The notes: generated by a model not told the origin, from the letters alone. DNA of 35,443 nt from Sedimentibacter sp. (GCF_029265225.1 NZ_JAJUJR010000002.1:1-35443), one strand, 5' to 3'. Shown: positions 8,213 to 15,325, counted from the first letter of the stretch. Translations and numbers: made by a program.

Positions 8213-9430
8213 TTAAATATAAGTTTTTACAAACTGTACTGCAGTCCTTCCGGTCCTGCCTCCGTTCTGCATAGCAAATTTCTTTGCATCGGCAAGCAGC
8301 TGTTCTTTAGAACTGTATTTAACCTGATACTTTTCAGCAAGTCCAAGGACAATTTCAAAATATTCGTTTTGATTTGGTTCGCTGTAAAGTATTGTGAGTC
8401 CAAAACGGTCTGCAAGGGACGTCTGTTCATTTATGGCATCTCTTAAGTGAACCTCGTTCTGCCTGTCAATCATGCTTTCCTTAATGAGATGCTTCCTGTT
8501 TGAGGTAACATAAAACAAAATGTTTGAAGGCTGTTCGTATATGCTTCCTTCCACTGCAGACTTAAGATATTTGTATGAATTTTCATTGCTTTCAAATGAC
8601 AGGTCGTCAATGAAAATGATGAAGTACATGCCTCTGTTTTTCAGTATATCTATGATTTTTGTTATGTAGTGCAGATTTTTCTTGTCAACCTCAAGAAGTC
8701 TCAGTTTGCTCTTTCCAAACATTGGTATGAGCGCCTTGACGCTTGTTGACTTTCCTGTTCCGCTGTCTCCCACCAGCAGAGCATTCAGGGCAAATTTTCC
8801 CTGAAGGAATTTTTCAGTATTGTTTATTATTTTATTTTTTTGATTTTCATATCCATAAATATTTTCCATGGCTACAGGTTTGAAATTGTCAACAGTTACA
8901 ATTTTTCCCTGGTCGTTTATACTGAAGGCATAATTGTTTCTGTATTCACCGCATCCTGTTTTTTCATATTCAGCATAAATGAAGTCATATATTTCTTCTG
9001 TCTTGCTGCTTTTGAATATTTCAGTCAGGGACTCACTGTTTTGATAATTTATGAAGTTATTCATGTCTCCTGCCTTGTCAGCCATTCCTTTTAACGGAAT
9101 ATCATATATTTTTTTAAACAGTGATATATCGTGAAGAACTGCCTTTTTTATCTTAGCATCTATATCCAGTCCTTTTTCCCTTCTGAGACTGAATATGTTT
9201 TCATCCGACAGAATCTTATTTGACAAATAGTCGCCTATGGAATCCATTCCGCTTAAAAGCAGCCTGCCGCACAAATTGTAGTACTCGTTTGAGTACTGTT
9301 CCTTGTTTTCAAAATTTGAATTGTCGCTGTATTTAAAATATTTCTGGCACAATAAGTCATAGCTTTTTATAATTTCATCTTCTAGAATATTTCTGTAAAC
9401 CAGCAGGTTTGATAATAATGTGTCTGTCAT
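8213..9430 (-). CDS. AAA-family ATPase, DUF815 type
   Basis: The 405-residue protein has a poorly conserved N-terminal half and a C-terminal P-loop ATPase resembling DUF815 (PF05673). Walker A is VGDSGTGKSTS at about 220-230. Walker B is IIFIDDLSF near 275, and a sensor-like FYVTSN follows near 310. An arginine-containing DRFG motif follows. DUF815 ATPases have no settled function. A consensus-like promoter is upstream. The ECF sigma gene lies 66 bp downstream on the same strand with no terminator seen between them, so read-through into the sigma operon is possible. The ATG has an AAGGAG ribosome site. Confidence 0.85.
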   Translation of the reverse strand: MTDTLLSNLLVYRNILEDEIIKSYDLLCQKYFKYSDNSNFENKEQYSNEYYNLCGRLLLSGMDSIGDYLSNKILSDENIFSLRREKGLDIDAKIKKAVLHDISLFKKIYDIPLKGMADKAGDMNNFINYQNSESLTEIFKSSKTEEIYDFIYAEYEKTGCGEYRNNYAFSINDQGKIVTVDNFKPVAMENIYGYENQKNKIINNTEKFLQGKFALNALLVGDSGTGKSTSVKALIPMFGKSKLRLLEVDKKNLHYITKIIDILKNRGMYFIIFIDDLSFESNENSYKYLKSAVEGSIYEQPSNILFYVTSNRKHLIKESMIDRQNEVHLRDAINEQTSLADRFGLTILYSEPNQNEYFEIVLGLAEKYQVKYSSKEQLLADAKKFAMQNGGRTGRTAVQFVKTYI

Positions 9431-9457
9431 AGCTGTTCTCCTTAGGTATTTTCAATA

Positions 9458-9486
9458 ATTATATCATCATAAAAACCTATTAGCAA
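9458..9486 (-). promoter_or_regulatory. Sigma-A promoter of the DUF815 gene
   Basis: On the minus strand TTGCTA and TATAAT are separated by exactly 17 bp. It lies between the hutH terminator and the DUF815 start codon. Confidence 0.75.
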
Positions 9487-9516
9487 TATAAAAGGCTTCA
9501 AAACCGAATCATTTCA

Positions 9517-9544
9517 GCAAAAAAAGCGCCCCGAGGGACGCTTA
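9517..9544 (-). terminator. Rho-independent terminator of hutH
   Basis: On the minus strand AAGCGTCCC-TC-GGGGCGCTT (9 pairs including one G-T, tight loop) is followed by seven T residues. It lies 15 bases after the hutH stop codon. Confidence 0.88.
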
Positions 9545-9558
9545 AACTTTTTTAAATT

Positions 9559-11088
9559 TTAAAACAATATTTCTCCTGCACTTTCCTCGCAAACTTTGAC
9601 CAATGTTCCATCTATTATCAATTCTTCGCACTTGTTTATATCTTCGTAGAGAGGTCTGTCTTCTGTAAGCATAGGAACTGATTTTCTAACAGCTTCATAC
9701 ACTGTCTTTGTTCCTTTGCCAAGACCCTTGTTTCCTCTCATGTCGATTCCCTGGCACGCGCACATGATTTCCATGGCAAGGACTCTTCTTACATTTTCCA
9801 TTATTTCTCTTGACTTTCTGGCTGCTATTGTACCCATTGACACGTGATCTTCCTGATTTGCAGAAGAAGGAATTGAGTCAACAGATGCAGGATGAGAAAG
9901 CACCTTGTTTTCTGAAACCAATGAAGCTGCAGAGTACTGCACTATCATGAAACCTGAATTTATTCCGCCGTGTTCCACAAGGAATGCAGGAAGTCCGCTG
10001 AGAGCAGGATTCACAAGTCTTTCCAGCCTTCTTTCAGAAATGTCGGCCAATTCTGCCAGCGCAATTCCAAGAAAATCAAAGCTTAGGGCCATAGGCTGTC
10101 CATGGAAGTTTCCTCCTGATATTCCTTCCTTTGTTTCCGGGAATATAATTGGGTTATCTGTTACTGAGTTTATTTCAATTTCAACTTTTTCCTTAACGTA
10201 ATTTACTGCATCCTTGCTTGCTCCGTGTACCTGAGGCGTGCATCTTAGAGAATAAGCATCCTGTACTCTTATGTCTCCCTGTCTTGTAGTCATTTTGCTT
10301 TCAGCTAACAAATCAAGCATTATTCTTGCAGTGTCCATCTGACCCTTGTGAGGTCTTACATCATGAACCTTGTGGTCAAGGGCATCAACTATTCCGTGGT
10401 GAGCTTCAAAGCTTAATGCTGCAGCAATGTCTGATATTTTAACAAGATTTAAGGCATCGTACACAGTCAGTGAACCAACTGCAGTCATAACCTGTGTTCC
10501 GTTAATAAGTGCAAGACCTTCCTTTGATGTAAGTTCAATTACCGGAATTCCTGCTTTTTTCATGGCTTCTTCCCCTGTCATTACAACTCCTTCATATTCT
10601 GCAATTCCAAGGCCGATCATAGGAAGAACCATATGTGATAATGGAGCCAGGTCTCCGCTTGAACCAAGGGAACCCTTCTGAGGAACAACCGGATGAACTT
10701 TCTTGTTAAGCATTTCAATCATTGTGAGGATAGTTTCCAGTCTTGCTCCGGAATAACCCTTGGCAAGGTTGTTAATTCTCAGTAAAATTATGCCTCTTAC
10801 TATTTCAGTGTCAAATGGCTTGCCTGCTCCAACTGCATGTGTTATTATGAGATTTTTCTGAAGCAGTCTTGACTCGTCTTTAGAAATTGAAACGTCGCTG
10901 AACTTTCCGAAGCCTGTTGTTATGCCGTAAACAACATCACCGTTATCTACAAAATCATCCACTATTTTTCTTGATGCCAATATTCTATCAACAGCTGACT
11001 TGGACAATTCAACGCTGCAATAATTTCTGCACACCTCTGCAATTTCCTCAAGGGTTAATGTATTGCCTGTTATAATAACCTTTTCCAT
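9559..11088 (-). CDS. hutH: Histidine ammonia-lyase
   Basis: HutH removes ammonia from L-histidine to give urocanate, the first step of histidine degradation, in the cytosol. The 509-residue length is standard. Conserved active-site stretches are visible: YGITTGFG (Tyr54), GSLGSSGDLAPL around the cofactor site, VQDAYSLRCTPQVHG, SGGNFHGQP and SSANQEDHVSMG. The MIO cofactor is built from residues 143-145. These read Ser-Ser-Gly here, where most family members have Ala-Ser-Gly. The start has an AAGGAG ribosome site. Other hut genes are not next to it: the gene stands alone between a leader terminator and its own terminator. The leader suggests histidine-dependent antitermination. Confidence 0.96.
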   Translation of the reverse strand: MEKVIITGNTLTLEEIAEVCRNYCSVELSKSAVDRILASRKIVDDFVDNGDVVYGITTGFGKFSDVSISKDESRLLQKNLIITHAVGAGKPFDTEIVRGIILLRINNLAKGYSGARLETILTMIEMLNKKVHPVVPQKGSLGSSGDLAPLSHMVLPMIGLGIAEYEGVVMTGEEAMKKAGIPVIELTSKEGLALINGTQVMTAVGSLTVYDALNLVKISDIAAALSFEAHHGIVDALDHKVHDVRPHKGQMDTARIMLDLLAESKMTTRQGDIRVQDAYSLRCTPQVHGASKDAVNYVKEKVEIEINSVTDNPIIFPETKEGISGGNFHGQPMALSFDFLGIALAELADISERRLERLVNPALSGLPAFLVEHGGINSGFMIVQYSAASLVSENKVLSHPASVDSIPSSANQEDHVSMGTIAARKSREIMENVRRVLAMEIMCACQGIDMRGNKGLGKGTKTVYEAVRKSVPMLTEDRPLYEDINKCEELIIDGTLVKVCEESAGEILF

Positions 11089-11124
11089 CTTTTTCTCCTT
11101 TTGCCTGATTTACAAAAAATAAAA

Positions 11125-11161
11125 AGCAAATTTCAGCATACTAAGTATGCTAAAATTTGCC
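11125..11161 (-). terminator. Leader terminator (attenuator) of hutH
   Basis: On the minus strand a hairpin of two 17-base arms with one mismatch and a 1-base centre (GCAAATTTTAGCATACT / AGTATGCTGAAATTTGC) runs into TTTTTATTTTTT. It lies downstream of the hutH promoter and 36 bp before the hutH start codon, so hutH transcripts must pass through it. It is therefore an attenuator rather than the end of the preceding gene's transcript alone. Confidence 0.85.
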
Positions 11162-11163
11162 TC

Positions 11164-11180
11164 CTGCTATCTATTGTCTA
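11164..11180 (-). promoter_or_regulatory. HutP-like RNA box (UAG-N4-UAG-N4-CAG) in the hutH leader
   Basis: The hutH leader RNA reads UAG-ACAA-UAG-AUAG-CAG, which is three NAG triplets with exact 4-base spacers. Bacillus subtilis HutP, with histidine and Mg2+, binds NAG triplets with this spacing and opens a terminator ahead of hutH. The box here lies between promoter and terminator. No hutP gene is in the window, so the protein partner is inferred. Confidence 0.65.
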
Positions 11181-11200
11181 TAGGCTTATTTATTACAATA

Positions 11201-11229
11201 ATTATATTACAAAATATAATTATTGTCAA
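11201..11229 (-). promoter_or_regulatory. Consensus sigma-A promoter of hutH
   Basis: On the minus strand TTGACA and TATAAT stand exactly 17 bp apart, a full match to consensus. The -35 begins one base after the stop codon of the preceding lipoprotein gene. The predicted start near 11194 gives a leader of about 105 bases. Confidence 0.92.
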
Positions 11230-12015
11230 TTACTCAGACTTTTTTACAATTAATTTGGCATCCACGCTGGCTGGGACACTTCCGTCGGTTTTTTCAGGAT
11301 ACACGGTAATCTGGTCCCCTTCCTTAAGAGTGGAGTGTGCAAAATTAGTAATTGTTTCAGAATTCACCTTTATGTCATATTCCCTGTTGTCGTCAGAAAC
11401 TCCGTATACTCTGAGCATTCCGTTTGTGTCTCTTGAAATTTCCCTTACTGTTGCATTTATCTTTGAAGTCTCGTCATAAAAAGACAGAAGCTCATTTCCG
11501 TTGTTATCTTCAACATAATCCGCTATGAACTGGTCCCCTTCTTTCAAATTGAAACCTTCCGGATATTTTAACTTCAAGTCTCCCATTTCAGTTATTGCTG
11601 TAATGAAATCTTCTCCAACTTCTCCCACTGTTGCTGTAACTCGTTTGATATCAACACCGTCCTGAGTCTTTCTTTGAGTATAGTCGTAATACTGATCCGA
11701 TACAGCATCGAATGTTCCTCCCTCAAGCTGGTTTATTCCCACGTACTCACCGAGAAAAAAATTGCTTGACCTTGCCTGGTCAACCTTGTAAGTATTGACA
11801 TTTTCTCCTTCCTGAACATGAATACCATCCTGGTCAATTTTAATAATCTTTCCCTGAGCATTATACCTTCCCGGAATATTCTCGTCAGAGCTGCTTTCGT
11901 TTCCGGATTTTAAATTTTCCTGATACTTCTCCTTTTGTTCTGATCCAGCACAACCTGCCAATGAAAAAGCAAGAGCTACTATTATAAATATGATAATTTT
12001 TTTATTATTTTTCAC
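11230..12015 (-). CDS. Lipoprotein of unknown function (beta-rich)
   Basis: The 261-residue product has a signal peptide and lipobox ending LAGC, so it should be anchored to the outer face of the membrane. The remainder is rich in short beta-strand-like segments of the type GKIIKIDQDGIHV, VTATVGEVGEDFITAI, INATVREISRDTNGMLRVYG and KEGDQ(I/F). These suggest two or three OB/SH3-like barrels. I do not recognise a named family. The start is GTG: the overlapping ATG one base earlier would read ATG-TGA and stop at once, and GGAGG stands 6 bases before the GTG. It lies upstream of hutH, but the hutH promoter begins right after its stop, so no common function follows. It diverges from the Lrp-type gene. 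Confidence 0.85.
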   Translation of the reverse strand: MKNNKKIIIFIIVALAFSLAGCAGSEQKEKYQENLKSGNESSSDENIPGRYNAQGKIIKIDQDGIHVQEGENVNTYKVDQARSSNFFLGEYVGINQLEGGTFDAVSDQYYDYTQRKTQDGVDIKRVTATVGEVGEDFITAITEMGDLKLKYPEGFNLKEGDQFIADYVEDNNGNELLSFYDETSKINATVREISRDTNGMLRVYGVSDDNREYDIKVNSETITNFAHSTLKEGDQITVYPEKTDGSVPASVDAKLIVKKSE

Positions 12016-12208
12016 ATTTTACCTCCGCGTATTGATTTGTTTTTTTATTTTTTCCTGTTGCGTCTGTTATATTCTGCATATTGACAAATTAGTTTTAATA
12101 TTTAAGAAAAAATCATTTACAAATTATAATACTTTGTGCTATATTAATACTGTTTGTAGATTTTATTTTAATAAAATTTACGAAATGAAAATATTAATGA
12201 GGTACTGT

Positions 12209-12643
12209 ATGGATTCGTTAGATATGCAAATAATTAAGAACATTGAGAAAGAAGGAAGAATTTCTCATGAAGAGCTTTCAAAGAGACTGAACTTATCAAG
12301 ACCTGCTATACATAACAGAGTCACCAAACTTGAAGAACAGGGTATAATTTCAGGCTACAGAGCGACTATTGACTGGGTTAAACTTGGTTTCACAACTAAA
12401 GCAATGATTTCATTGAGAGTGAGAACCACAGATTACGATAAACTGTTGCTGCAATTAAAAAAACTCGAAATATCGAATTTAGTAATTGAAGAATGCCACA
12501 TCGTTACCGGTACATGGTGTATAATAATGAAAGTCAGATGCACAACACCACTTGAGTTAAAAGCAATTCAGGATGAGCTGCATAAAATCGAAAGTATTAA
12601 AGAATCATCAACATCTTTGATTTTGTCTTCAATTTATGATTAG
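12209..12643 (+). CDS. Lrp/AsnC-family transcriptional regulator
   Basis: The 144-residue protein has the standard size and layout of the family. An N-terminal winged helix-turn-helix (about 2-55) includes LDMQIIKNIEKEGRISHEELSKRLN and LSRPAIHNRVTKLEEQGII. A C-terminal ligand-binding RAM domain (about 65-140) includes TGTWCIIMKVRC. Such regulators respond to amino acids. The ORF track extends it to 11990, but GAGG stands 6 bases before the ATG at 12209 and the upstream residues look like translated intergenic DNA. It diverges from the lipoprotein gene and lies about 1.1 kb from hutH. Control of amino acid genes nearby is possible but not shown. Confidence 0.9.
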   Translation: MDSLDMQIIKNIEKEGRISHEELSKRLNLSRPAIHNRVTKLEEQGIISGYRATIDWVKLGFTTKAMISLRVRTTDYDKLLLQLKKLEISNLVIEECHIVTGTWCIIMKVRCTTPLELKAIQDELHKIESIKESSTSLILSSIYD

Positions 12644-12645
12644 CA

Positions 12646-12735
12646 ATAAAAAAACCAGCATTTAAATGCTTAAGTTAAAGATTTTACTAAGAACAGGGCA
12701 ACCTGTTCTTTTACTTTACTGTGTCATTTAGCTGG
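12646..12735. terminator. Long bidirectional terminator with branched or bulged stem
   Basis: The outer arms ATAAAAAAACCAGC and GCTGGTTTTTTAT pair over about 13 bp, giving a T-tract on either strand. Inside, TAAATG pairs with CATTTA. The tip is AGAACAGG-GCAA-CCTGTTCT, 8 bp capped by a GNRA-type loop. It separates the convergent Lrp-type gene and FMN_bind gene and should stop transcripts from both sides. Confidence 0.8.
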
Positions 12736-12745
12736 TTTTTTATAG

Positions 12746-13216
12746 TTATTTGTCTTCCAGTGCCTTATCTACTGCTTCCTTGATGGCATTGCTTGTTACA
12801 GTTGCTCCGGATACACCTTCAACATCTGTTGAGTCTTTTTCTTCAATTTTATCAGGCAGCTCTTCGATAGCTTTTGAGCCAACGCCTTGAGTTTCTTTTT
12901 CTCCAACAGCTTCAACTGAAACTATGTCATCACCGTCAACAGTTACTGTTACAGTTACTTCCCCTCCGTATCCCTGAGCCGAACCTTGAAGTGTACCTGC
13001 TCCGGCTGCACCATTACCGCCGTTTGTTCCTGTTCCGTTTGTTCCGGTCCCGTTTGTTCCGTTCCCTTTTGCATCGGTTCCGTTTGTTCCAGTTCCATTT
13101 GTTCCTGTGTTGTTGTCTGTATTGCCTGTGTTGTTGTTATCATCATTGTCCGCACATGCAACCAAGCCCAAACTCATGATTATCATCACACATAATATCA
13201 ATGCTATTTTTTTCAT
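12746..13216 (-). CDS. Small FMN_bind lipoprotein
   Basis: This 156-residue protein is likely an extracytosolic electron carrier with covalently bound FMN. The signal peptide ends in the lipobox LVAC (Cys21). Residues about 25-75 are a flexible linker of N-G-T repeats. A single FMN_bind domain (about 78-154) ends in SGATVTS at 136-142, the motif where ApbE attaches FMN through a threonine. The ORF track starts at 13258, but the ATG at 13216 follows GGAGG by 5 bases and opens directly on the signal peptide, so I chose it. It lies downstream of the large FMN_bind gene on the same strand, separated by a terminator. The physiological partner is not visible. Confidence 0.88.
   Translation of the reverse strand: MKKIALILCVMIIMSLGLVACADNDDNNNTGNTDNNTGTNGTGTNGTDAKGNGTNGTGTNGTGTNGGNGAAGAGTLQGSAQGYGGEVTVTVTVDGDDIVSVEAVGEKETQGVGSKAIEELPDKIEEKDSTDVEGVSGATVTSNAIKEAVDKALEDK
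12990..13125. repeat. In-gene degenerate microsatellite encoding the N-G-T linker
   Basis: Degenerate GTTCC-(G/A)-TTTGTTCC units repeat about eight times on the plus strand. They encode the N/G/T linker between the lipobox and the FMN_bind domain. The array may vary in copy number between strains. Confidence 0.75.
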
Positions 13217-13308
13217 AATAACCTCCATGTTATTTAACTTCAAAAATAGTATAACCAACCAATATTATTCCATTCATCAAAAATTTTCATAAAAAAGTTG
13301 CTCGCAAA

Positions 13309-13341
13309 TAAAAAAACCGGCAATTAATTTGCCGGTATTTT
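13309..13341. terminator. Bidirectional-looking terminator after the large FMN_bind gene
   Basis: On the minus strand ACCGGCAA-ATTAA-TTGCCGGT is followed by TTTTTTTATT, and the plus strand has a T-tract as well. It lies immediately after the stop of the 15030-13342 gene and before the small FMN_bind gene, giving the two separate transcripts at least in part. Confidence 0.85.
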
Positions 13342-15030
13342 TTATTTAATTGTTAAATCCAGTTCAACTTTGTTTTCAAAAGATTTAACTATTGCAGCTA
13401 TTATGTCTCCATGTGCATCAGTCAAGCTCATTGTTGCTGTTGATGTAACATCTGCAAGCATTGCTTTTTCATCAGCAGATAAAGCATCATATTTAGCCTT
13501 GTCTTCAGGTTTATCAGATCCATCTTTTAATGGTCTTCCGTTTAAATCAGAAGTGTATTTATCATTCCATTCCTGGATTTCTTCAACAGTCTTTCCAAGG
13601 AACATGTCTTCAAAATAATCCATCTGATCTGTCCAAGTTCCTGTATTGAGTCTGTAAGAGTCTCCTCTTTCTCTCTTAGTTACCCAGCCTTCAACTTCTT
13701 TCAGGAAGCTTTCGTCAGTAACTGTCAGAGTTGCATCAACTTTTTCATCATGGTTTTCATCATAGTTGTATGATTGTCCTGTAAAACCAGAGAAATGAGG
13801 CATTTCAGCTCCGTCATAGTTTGGTGTTGCAACTTCAAGAATGTCTACGTTAAGAGATACAAGTTTTCCGTCCTTGTCAAACAATGAGTTTGCAAAAACC
13901 TTGTTGATGCTGTAAACCTGTACATCTTTGTCATCTTTTCCAGGGCCCACACGCGGAACGCTTACAAGAGCAGTTCCCTGTGAAGCTATTTCTTCAGTTT
14001 CTACAGGAATGCGGTTTTCATATGCTTCTTTTATTGCAGCAACTATGTCACCGTGAGCATCTTTCAAGCTCATCGTTGCGCTACCGATAACATCAGCAAG
14101 CATTGCTTTGTCTTCTTCGCTTAAAGCCTTATATTTTGCCTGATCTTCTGGTTTGTCAGAATCAGCTTTCAAAGGTCTGCCGTTTACATCTGATGTGTAT
14201 TTATCAAACCAGTTCTGTACTTCTTCAACAGTCATTCCTACGAACATGTCCTGGAAATAATCCATTTGGCTGGTCCAAGTTCCTGTAGCAAGCTTATAGC
14301 TGTCTCCTCTTTCTCTCTTTGTGTTCCAAGAGTTTACTTCAGCTTTAAAATTATCTTCAGTGTCAACAGTCTTTGAGTCTACAACTTCATCATGATTTTC
14401 ATCATAGTTGTATCCGCCTTGTCCTGGGTATCCGCTGAAATGAGGCATTCCTTCTCCGTCATAGTTAGGAGTTGCTACTTCTAATATATCTACGTAAAGA
14501 GAAAGAATTTTTCCGTTTTCATCGAACAATGCATTTGCAAATACATCATTTGTACTGAAAACCTGAGTTTCAGTATTATCCTTGCCAGGTCCCAGACGTC
14601 CGATGCTTGCAAGTCCAAATCCCTGGAATACTTTTGCAGCAGACTGAGAGATAGGATCTTTTTCTTCTTTAACTTCTTCTGTAGGAGCCGGATACTTTGC
14701 AGGATCCAATGCATTGTTTACAGCATATATTATTGCTTCGCTTGTATATGTAGCACCTGCAATAACGTCTACATCAGTTGAATTTGCTTCAACTATTTTC
14801 GCAGGAAGCTGCTCAATTGCATTTGAACCGATTCCCTTTGTTTCGTTTTCGCCAACTGCTTCTACTTTTACTATTTTGTCTCCTTCTTTAGTTACTGTAA
14901 CAGTAACTTCTCCGCCGAAACCTTTGCCAACTCCTGTCAAAGTTTCTGTTGCCGGAGCTTGTTCCTTGGCACATGCAACAATGCTTAAAAGCATCAAGGC
15001 ACATACCGTGATTGAAACTAGTTTTTTCAT
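13342..15030 (-). CDS. Large FMN_bind lipoprotein with two ~200-residue tandem repeats
   Basis: The 562-residue product has a signal peptide with lipobox IVAC (Cys20). A classical FMN_bind domain at about 33-109 carries the flavinylation motif AGATYTS at 91-97. Two long repeats follow, at about 138-340 and 351-553, with a period of 214 residues and mostly identical sequence. Each holds GPGKD, VDILEVATPNYDG, MPHFSG, NYDENHDE, TKRERGDSY, MDYF(Q/E)DMF, NGRPLK and ATMSL-DAHGDI. I do not recognise the repeat as a named domain; its beginning and its ATMS motif resemble FMN_bind in outline. The ATG at 15030 follows GGGAGGG, and the ORF track start at 15069 has no such site. It is probably membrane-anchored outside the cell and redox active. 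Confidence 0.85.
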   Translation of the reverse strand: MKKLVSITVCALMLLSIVACAKEQAPATETLTGVGKGFGGEVTVTVTKEGDKIVKVEAVGENETKGIGSNAIEQLPAKIVEANSTDVDVIAGATYTSEAIIYAVNNALDPAKYPAPTEEVKEEKDPISQSAAKVFQGFGLASIGRLGPGKDNTETQVFSTNDVFANALFDENGKILSLYVDILEVATPNYDGEGMPHFSGYPGQGGYNYDENHDEVVDSKTVDTEDNFKAEVNSWNTKRERGDSYKLATGTWTSQMDYFQDMFVGMTVEEVQNWFDKYTSDVNGRPLKADSDKPEDQAKYKALSEEDKAMLADVIGSATMSLKDAHGDIVAAIKEAYENRIPVETEEIASQGTALVSVPRVGPGKDDKDVQVYSINKVFANSLFDKDGKLVSLNVDILEVATPNYDGAEMPHFSGFTGQSYNYDENHDEKVDATLTVTDESFLKEVEGWVTKRERGDSYRLNTGTWTDQMDYFEDMFLGKTVEEIQEWNDKYTSDLNGRPLKDGSDKPEDKAKYDALSADEKAMLADVTSTATMSLTDAHGDIIAAIVKSFENKVELDLTIK

Positions 15031-15152
15031 GATACCCTCCCATTGTGATATATATTCAGTATTAATCATACTGAATGCATAAAAATTTTCCTCAGCAAGA
15101 ATGTTAAAAAATCTACATTTTTATTCAAACTGCTGCAAGAAAACGTATCTTT

Positions 15153-15181
15153 ATAATAACACCTAAAATTATTTTAGTCAA
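15153..15181 (-). promoter_or_regulatory. Sigma-A promoter of the large FMN_bind gene
   Basis: On the minus strand TTGACT and TATTAT are 17 bp apart. The leader is about 115 bases and contains a hairpin TTCAGTAT-N5-ATACTGAA near 15054-15074 ahead of the start codon. Confidence 0.8.
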
Positions 15182-15202
15182 TATAAACATAAGTCATAAA
15201 CC

Positions 15203-15297
15203 GTGTTAAGAAAGCATAAAGAAAAGTTCATTCTTACTTATGAAATCTTAACACTCATGGCATAACCTTAACACGGAATTAATGCTTTCAGTGTTAA
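15203..15297 (+). promoter_or_regulatory. Four TTAACAC/GTGTTAA operator-like repeats upstream of the ktr operon
   Basis: GTGTTAA occurs at 15203-15209 and 15291-15297, and TTAACAC at 15248-15254 and 15268-15274. The two inner copies are direct repeats exactly 20 bp apart (two helical turns), both preceded by C. The outer copies are inverted relative to them. This is the kind of array bound by a dimeric response regulator. The adjacent KdpE-like protein is the obvious candidate, which is an inference. Confidence 0.55.
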
Positions 15298-15325
15298 AAT
15301 ATTATTGCAATCAAGGAGGTGTCAT

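Noticed and set aside
11990-12208. N-terminal extension of the Lrp-type protein in the ORF track
   Set aside because: The added residues are hydrophobic translated intergenic DNA that reach into the divergent gene. The ATG at 12209 has its own GAGG site and gives the normal family length.
12990-13125. Possible CRISPR array
   Set aside because: The units are adjacent, degenerate and without unique spacers, and they are in frame within a coding gene.
12874-13179. Leu/Arg/His-rich plus-strand ORFs
   Set aside because: These are shadows of the N-G-T repeat DNA in the FMN_bind gene; the composition is an artefact of the repeat.
15305-15325. TTG start of the TrkA-like gene
   Set aside because: These codons contain the AAGGAGG ribosome site of the ATG at 15326, and the signal or transmembrane helix begins directly at that ATG.
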